64,000 nt of DNA from Actinoplanes sp. M2I2 (GTDB lineage: Bacteria > Actinomycetota > Actinomycetes > Mycobacteriales > Micromonosporaceae): contig NZ_JALPVJ010000034.1 of the NCBI RefSeq assembly GCF_023544445.1, positions 1 through 64,000 of the forward strand, read 5' to 3'. A program made the position numbers and the translations under genes. Each line of letters starts with the position of its first letter. Position 1 is the stretch's first letter. A model generated the notes under the pieces. That model was not told the DNA's origin, did not search any database, and saw only the letters and a list, made by a program, of their open reading frames with translations. This document shows, in pieces, positions 59,730-64,000 of this stretch.

Positions 59730-61625
59730 GTGAGTGACGCGACCGAGCTGAGCGCCGACTCCGGCACCACCACCCGGTGGACCCGCCGGGTCGCGACCCC
59801 CCTGCGCGATTTCCTGAGCACCGAGGCGGGCAGCGCGGGCGTGCTGGTGAGCGCCATCGTCGCCGCGCTGATCTGGGCGAACGTGTCCGACGGCAGCTAC
59901 GAGTCGTTCTGGCACACCGAGGTCAGCATCCGGTTCGGCGGCGACGGCATCGACCTCGACCTGCGGGAATGGGTCAACAGCGGCCTCATGACGCTGTTCT
60001 TCCTGGTGGTCGGTCTGGAGGCGCGGCGCGAGTTCGACCTGGGCGACCTGCGCGACCGGCGGCGGTTCGTGCTCCCGGCGCTGGCCGGCATCGTCGGCAT
60101 GGCCCTGCCGATCGGCATCTTCCTGCTCATCAACCGCGGCGGCCCCGGCGCGGCGGGGTGGGGCGCGGCCATGTCGACCGACACCGCGCTGGCGCTGGGC
60201 CTGCTCGCCCTGGTCGGCCGGCACGTGCCCGTACAGGCCCGGTTGTTCCTGGTGACCGTCTCGGTGGTCGACGACGTGGTGGCCCTGATCGTGATCGCGG
60301 TCTTCTACTCCGAGGACATCCGGGCGATGCCGTTGCTCATCGCGGTGGCGGCGTTCGCCCTCACCCTCGTGATGGTGCGGGCCGGGGTCCGCAGCGGCTG
60401 GATCTACCTGCCGGTGTTCCTGGTCGTCTGGGGCGCGACCCTGCAGAGCGGCATCGACCCGGTGGTGTCCGGCCTGGCCATCGGGCTCGCCGCCGCCGCG
60501 TACACCCCCGGCCGCGACGACCTCCAGCAGGCCAGTGACCTGTTCCGGTCGTTCCGCGAGCAGCCGACCCCCGAGCTCGCGCGGTTCGCCCGCATGGGCC
60601 TGCTGCGGTCGCTGTCACCCAACGACCGGCTGACCCGTACGTGGTCGGGGGTGGCCAGCTACCTGATCGTGCCGCTGTTCGGCCTGGCCAACGCGGGCAT
60701 CGCCATCGACGGCGGCTTCCTCGGCGAAGCCCTCACGTCCCCGGTCACGATAGGCGTCTTCCTTGCGTACGTGATCGGCAAGCCGGTCGCCATCACCGGT
60801 GTGTCAGCCCTGGTGACGTCGCTCAGCGGCGGCCGCATCCGCCCCGGGGCGGGCTGGGCGTCCGTGCTGGGCACCGGCACGATCGCCGGGATCGGCTTCA
60901 CCGTGTCGTTCCTGATCGCGAACCTGGCGTTCGAGGAGCCCGAGCTCTCCGAGGCCAAGCTCGGCCTGCTGCTGGCCATCCCGGGCGCGTCGCTGGTCAC
61001 CTGGACGGTCTTCTGGGTGACCAACCGGCTGCCCAAGCCGCGCAAGGCGGTCGCGCTGCTGGGCGACGTCGAGGAGCTGATCGATCTGATCCCCGACGTC
61101 GACCCCGACCGCGATCATGTGCGGGGCCCGGCCGGCGCGTCGGTCACCCTGGTCGAGTACGGCGACTTCCAGTGCCCGTACTGCGGCCGGGCCGAGCCGG
61201 TCGTCCGCGAGCTGATGACCGACGACGATCTGCGGTACGTGTGGCGTCACCTGCCGCTGACCGACGTGCACCCCCAGGCCCAGCTGGCCGCGCAGGCATC
61301 CGAGGCGGCCGGGATGCAGGACCGGTTCTGGGAGATGCACGACCTGATGTTCACCCACCAGGACCACCTGCGCATCGCGGACCTGCTCGACTACGCCGGC
61401 GAACTCGGCCTCGACCAGGACAAGTTCCACGACGACATGATGCAGACGAACTGCAAGGAGCGGATCACCGCCGACCTGGAGTCGGCCGACCTCAGCGGCG
61501 TCTCCGGCACCCCGACGTTCTTCATCAACGGCCGCCGCCACTACGGCGCCTACGACGTCCAGACCCTCAAGGAAGCCATTCGCATCGCCCGCGTCCGCGC
61601 CCGGATCGCCGCCAAGCGCCACTGA
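59730..61625 (+). CDS. nhaA: NhaA Na+/H+ antiporter fused to a DsbA-like thioredoxin domain
   Basis: 631 residues from GTG 59730. Residues ~25-410 are NhaA with 11-12 membrane helices: EWVNSGLMTLFFLVVGLEAR, SVVDDVVALIVIAVFYS (the Asp-Asp pair of the ion site) and GTGTIAGIGFTVSFLIANLA. After a linker (VEELIDLIPDVDPDRDHVRG) residues ~450-631 are a thioredoxin_4/DsbA domain with the redox motif DFQCPYCGRAEP and cis-Pro region SGTPTFFINGRR. It exchanges Na+ for H+. The fused domain may sense or tune redox state. This fusion is known in some actinobacteria. Confidence 0.94.
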   Translation: MSDATELSADSGTTTRWTRRVATPLRDFLSTEAGSAGVLVSAIVAALIWANVSDGSYESFWHTEVSIRFGGDGIDLDLREWVNSGLMTLFFLVVGLEARREFDLGDLRDRRRFVLPALAGIVGMALPIGIFLLINRGGPGAAGWGAAMSTDTALALGLLALVGRHVPVQARLFLVTVSVVDDVVALIVIAVFYSEDIRAMPLLIAVAAFALTLVMVRAGVRSGWIYLPVFLVVWGATLQSGIDPVVSGLAIGLAAAAYTPGRDDLQQASDLFRSFREQPTPELARFARMGLLRSLSPNDRLTRTWSGVASYLIVPLFGLANAGIAIDGGFLGEALTSPVTIGVFLAYVIGKPVAITGVSALVTSLSGGRIRPGAGWASVLGTGTIAGIGFTVSFLIANLAFEEPELSEAKLGLLLAIPGASLVTWTVFWVTNRLPKPRKAVALLGDVEELIDLIPDVDPDRDHVRGPAGASVTLVEYGDFQCPYCGRAEPVVRELMTDDDLRYVWRHLPLTDVHPQAQLAAQASEAAGMQDRFWEMHDLMFTHQDHLRIADLLDYAGELGLDQDKFHDDMMQTNCKERITADLESADLSGVSGTPTFFINGRRHYGAYDVQTLKEAIRIARVRARIAAKRH

Positions 61626-61667
61626 CCGGTCCGGCGGGGCAGCTCGGCGCCCACCCCGGTCCGTAAG

Positions 61668-63473
61668 GTGTCGGGTGTGGAACGGGGTACCGCGCCGGCC
61701 CAGGCCCGAGAGTCACGCACCCTGCTGTCGGCGGCGCTGGCCAACGGGCCGCGGGAACTGCTCGACTTCCTGCTGCCGTTGTGGGCCGGGGCGGCGCTGG
61801 GGGCCAGTGCCACCCAGGTCGGTGTGCTGGTCGCGGTGGAGCTGGCGGTGTCGGTGGCGGCCCGGCCGGTCGCCGGGTGGCTGGCCGACGTACGGGATCG
61901 GCGGCGGGTCGCGGCGGCCGGGGCGTTGCTCTACGCGATCTCCTGCCTCGGCTACGCCTTCGCCGGGAGCCTGGTGGTGGCCTACGGCGCCGCGGCGGTC
62001 GGCGGCGTCGGTGGGGCGTTGCTGTGGGTTTCGGTACGAGCCATGGCCGGCGAACGGCTGGCCGAGGACAGCGCCGTCTACCCGCGGCTGACCGCGGCCG
62101 AGGAGAACGGCGCCTGGATCGCCTTCGTGGCCGGCTTCACGGCGCTGGGCGTGCTGGGCTACCGCGCTGTGTTCCTGGGTTGCGCGGCGGCCTGCGTGCT
62201 CGCGGCGGTCGCGCTGGCGAGCGCGCCGGCCCGGGCGGTGCCACCCGCGCCACCCCTGCCCGGAAGCACGCTGCGGCGGCTGCGCCCGATGCTGCTGGCG
62301 GTGGTGATCACCATGACCGCCGAGGCCGCCGTCGGGCTGCTGCTCCTGCTGCACCTGCAACGGCGCTTCGACCTGGAGATCGTCGAGATCGCCTACGTCT
62401 TCCTGCCGGGCGCCGTCGCGATGGCGCTGCTGCCGACCCGCCTGCACCGGTTCGTGCTGCGCTACGGGCGTACCCGGGTGCTGGCCGTCGCGTCGGTGGC
62501 CTCGGCGGTCTTCGCGGCGAGTCTGGCGTGGGCACCCAACCCGTGGGTGATCGCCGCGCTGTGGATCCTGAGCGGCGCGGCGTGGGCCGCGGTGATCCCG
62601 ATCCAGCAGGCCGTGATCGCCGAGGCCTCCGGCTCCCGGGTCGGCCGGGGCATGGGCGCGTACGAGGCGGCCGTGCTGCTGGGCGGCTTGATCGGGTCGC
62701 TGGCGGCCGGGGTGCTCTACGACGCCGGCCCGTGGGCGCTGGCGTGCCTCCTGGCTGCCGCAGTGATCCTGTCGGGGGCGGTGCTGGTGCCCTGGTCGGT
62801 GCGTGCTGTGGGCGTAGCCGATGTGCCGCCGCCGACGCCCTCAGACCTCACCGACCCGAAGCCGCCGGCTCCCACGTCCTCGTCCTCAGGGGTACACACG
62901 TCAACACTTGACTCGTCGCCGGCGCACCCATCCACAGCCGGACCCTCATCCGACCCGGCGCACCCATCCACAGCTGAGCCCTCGCCCGAGCGGGCGCACC
63001 CATCCACAGCTGAAACCTCACCTGAACCGGCATACACGTCCACAGCCGGAACCTCACCTGAACCGGCACACATTTCCATAGCCGGGCGTTCGCCCGAGCC
63101 GACGCACACGTCCACGCCCCTTCCGGAGGTCGTGTCGTCTCTCTCGCCCGGGCACTCGCCCGCGCGGGACGCTGCGCCGGCGGGGAGCCTTGCGCCCTCG
63201 CCGACCCAGTCGCCGTATCGCAAGCTGGCCGAGCACGCCGCCGTCTATGCCGCCGCCCAGATCGTGCTGGTGGTCCTCGCGGAGTCGTGGCTGCTGGAAC
63301 TGGCGCGCGGCAGCGCCGACGTGCTGAACGGGACTCGTGAGGGCGGCGCGTCGTTCCTCTACAGCGCCGGACGCATCTGGACGTTCATCTTCGTCATCGA
63401 CATCGCCTGGACCCTGATCGCCGCCCGCCGCTCCCGGCGACCCGGCGCCGGTCGTGAGGACCACGGTCGCTGA
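61668..63473 (+). CDS. MFS transporter with repeat linker and extra C-terminal membrane segments
   Basis: 601 residues from GTG 61668 (GTG 61677 also possible). Residues 1 to ~385 are an MFS carrier (ELAVSVAARPVAGWLADVRD is motif A; ASGSRVGRGMGAYEAAVLLG the second-half counterpart). Residues ~390-505 are a Ser/Thr/Pro/His linker with five 12-residue units of the type PAHPSTAEPSPE. The last ~95 residues add two membrane helices (HAAVYAAAQIVLVVLAESWL; RIWTFIFVIDIAWTLIAARR). The substrate is unknown. Confidence 0.82.
   Translation: MSGVERGTAPAQARESRTLLSAALANGPRELLDFLLPLWAGAALGASATQVGVLVAVELAVSVAARPVAGWLADVRDRRRVAAAGALLYAISCLGYAFAGSLVVAYGAAAVGGVGGALLWVSVRAMAGERLAEDSAVYPRLTAAEENGAWIAFVAGFTALGVLGYRAVFLGCAAACVLAAVALASAPARAVPPAPPLPGSTLRRLRPMLLAVVITMTAEAAVGLLLLLHLQRRFDLEIVEIAYVFLPGAVAMALLPTRLHRFVLRYGRTRVLAVASVASAVFAASLAWAPNPWVIAALWILSGAAWAAVIPIQQAVIAEASGSRVGRGMGAYEAAVLLGGLIGSLAAGVLYDAGPWALACLLAAAVILSGAVLVPWSVRAVGVADVPPPTPSDLTDPKPPAPTSSSSGVHTSTLDSSPAHPSTAGPSSDPAHPSTAEPSPERAHPSTAETSPEPAYTSTAGTSPEPAHISIAGRSPEPTHTSTPLPEVVSSLSPGHSPARDAAPAGSLAPSPTQSPYRKLAEHAAVYAAAQIVLVVLAESWLLELARGSADVLNGTREGGASFLYSAGRIWTFIFVIDIAWTLIAARRSRRPGAGREDHGR
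62919..63098. repeat. 36-bp in-frame tandem repeat, five units
   Basis: Units start at 62919, 62955, 62991, 63027 and 63063, with a partial sixth after 63098. They begin CCGGCGCACCCATCCACAGC or variants. Each encodes 12 residues of the MFS linker. Confidence 0.85.
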
Positions 63474-63553
63474 GGTCGCGAGTGCGCGTCCCGCGCATGG
63501 CTTGTGGACGCTCGACGATGGAGATCAACGCAAGGCGCCGCTTGACTGGAAGC

Positions 63554-64000
63554 ATGTACGCATTGAGGGTGTCCGCATTGATCGCGGCAACCATGACCAC
63601 CGGACTGATGGCCGGCGTGTTCGGGCTCTACCAGCACACCGTGATGACCGGGCTGGGCCGCACCGACGACCGTACGTTCGTGGGCGCCTTTCAAGCCCTC
63701 GACCGCGCGATCCTCAATCCCTGGTTCCTGATCAGCTTCGTGGGCGCGCTGCTGTTCACAGCCGTCTCGGCGTTCCTCAACCCGGGCCGGCACCTGCTGC
63801 CGTGGGTGCTGGCCGCGCTGGTGCTCTACGTCGTCGTCTTCGCGATCACCGTCAGCGTCCACGTGCCGCTCAACGATGCCATCAAGGCCGCCGGCGACCC
63901 CGATCGGATCGCCGACCTGGGCGCCGTGCGCGCCGCCTTCGACGAGGCACGCTGGACAACCTGGAACCTCGTCCGCACCCTCGCCACGACGGCCGCCTTC
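63554..64000 (+). CDS. DUF1772 (anthrone-oxygenase-like) membrane protein, partial
   Basis: At least 149 residues from ATG 63554, running off the right edge. Helices: ALRVSALIAATMTTGLMAGV, WFLISFVGALLFTAVSAFL, LLPWVLAALVLYVVVFAITV. The ending VPLNDAIKAAGDPDRIADLG then ARWTTWNLVRTLATTAAF is the DUF1772 signature; most of the usual ~160 residues is present. These small four-helix membrane proteins are often annotated as anthrone oxygenases; the role here is unknown. Confidence 0.85.
   Translation, partial: MYALRVSALIAATMTTGLMAGVFGLYQHTVMTGLGRTDDRTFVGAFQALDRAILNPWFLISFVGALLFTAVSAFLNPGRHLLPWVLAALVLYVVVFAITVSVHVPLNDAIKAAGDPDRIADLGAVRAAFDEARWTTWNLVRTLATTAAF

Noticed and set aside
1..64000. tRNA or rRNA genes
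   Set aside because: No cloverleaf-like segment with the GTTCGA T-loop pattern in context, nor any conserved rRNA stretch, was recognised by eye. A covariance scan would be needed to exclude a tRNA fully.

Overview
The window is high-GC DNA with strong third-position GC bias, frequent GTG/TTG starts and many 4-base ATGA/GTGA gene overlaps. Together with the gene families present this points to a filamentous actinomycete, most likely in or near the Micromonosporaceae (Actinoplanes-like). The genus is inferred from gene style, not from a marker gene. No rRNA, tRNA or CRISPR array was recognised.

Layout. 1-4 kb: a transposase-like tail, DinB polymerase, an MFS carrier and a small membrane protein. 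4.0-12.04 kb (minus): a tightly coupled nine-gene operon matching the conserved 'nitrogen starvation / Nit1C' set known from Mycobacterium MSMEG_0565-0572 and Synechocystis sll0783-0787. It contains MSMEG_0570-like protein, flavin oxidoreductase, amidohydrolase, MSMEG_0572-like protein, radical SAM enzyme, a GNAT/AIR-synthase-like fusion, two carbon-nitrogen hydrolases and a glycosyltransferase. One hydrolase has lost the catalytic Cys and Glu. This operon is the main candidate for an under-described system. 12.0-15.0 kb: a two-component pair whose kinase is frameshifted, plus a decayed copy of the regulator's 3' end carrying a 19-bp tandem repeat. 15-24 kb: membrane and secreted proteins, an orphan zinc-finger anti-sigma-like gene, a protein with a long pentad-repeat N-terminus, a frameshifted CheW and a TPR protein with an early stop.

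24-34 kb: a YbhN-like membrane protein; L-serine dehydratase under a tandem glycine riboswitch; then an amino-sugar uptake locus (RpiR regulator, SIS protein, NgcEFG-like ABC transporter, secreted GH16-CBM enzyme) with a divergent GlcNAc-kinase-like gene and a perfect inverted repeat at the regulator start. 34-46 kb: an NB-ARC/TPR regulator, a LacI/phytanoyl-CoA-dioxygenase divergent pair with two abutting operators, an M36 metallopeptidase, a frameshifted SARP regulator and a secreted alpha-amylase with CBM20.

46-53.4 kb is an accessory stretch of lower GC: a 26-bp perfect hairpin, an LRV-repeat protein, a serine recombinase with possible res sites, an IS630-type transposase wreck, a GlxA-type regulator and small secreted proteins of unknown function. 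53.6-64 kb returns to ordinary chromosome: two regulator/SDR divergent pairs (one with twin MarR operators), an AhpD-like protein, an acetyltransferase, a GGDEF protein, an NhaA-DsbA fusion, an MFS carrier with a 36-bp minisatellite linker, and a DUF1772 protein running off the end.

Two themes recur. Several genes are broken by a single frame change or stop (histidine kinase, CheW, SARP, TPR protein), which may be real decay or assembly error. Short tandem repeats have expanded in frame inside several unrelated proteins.
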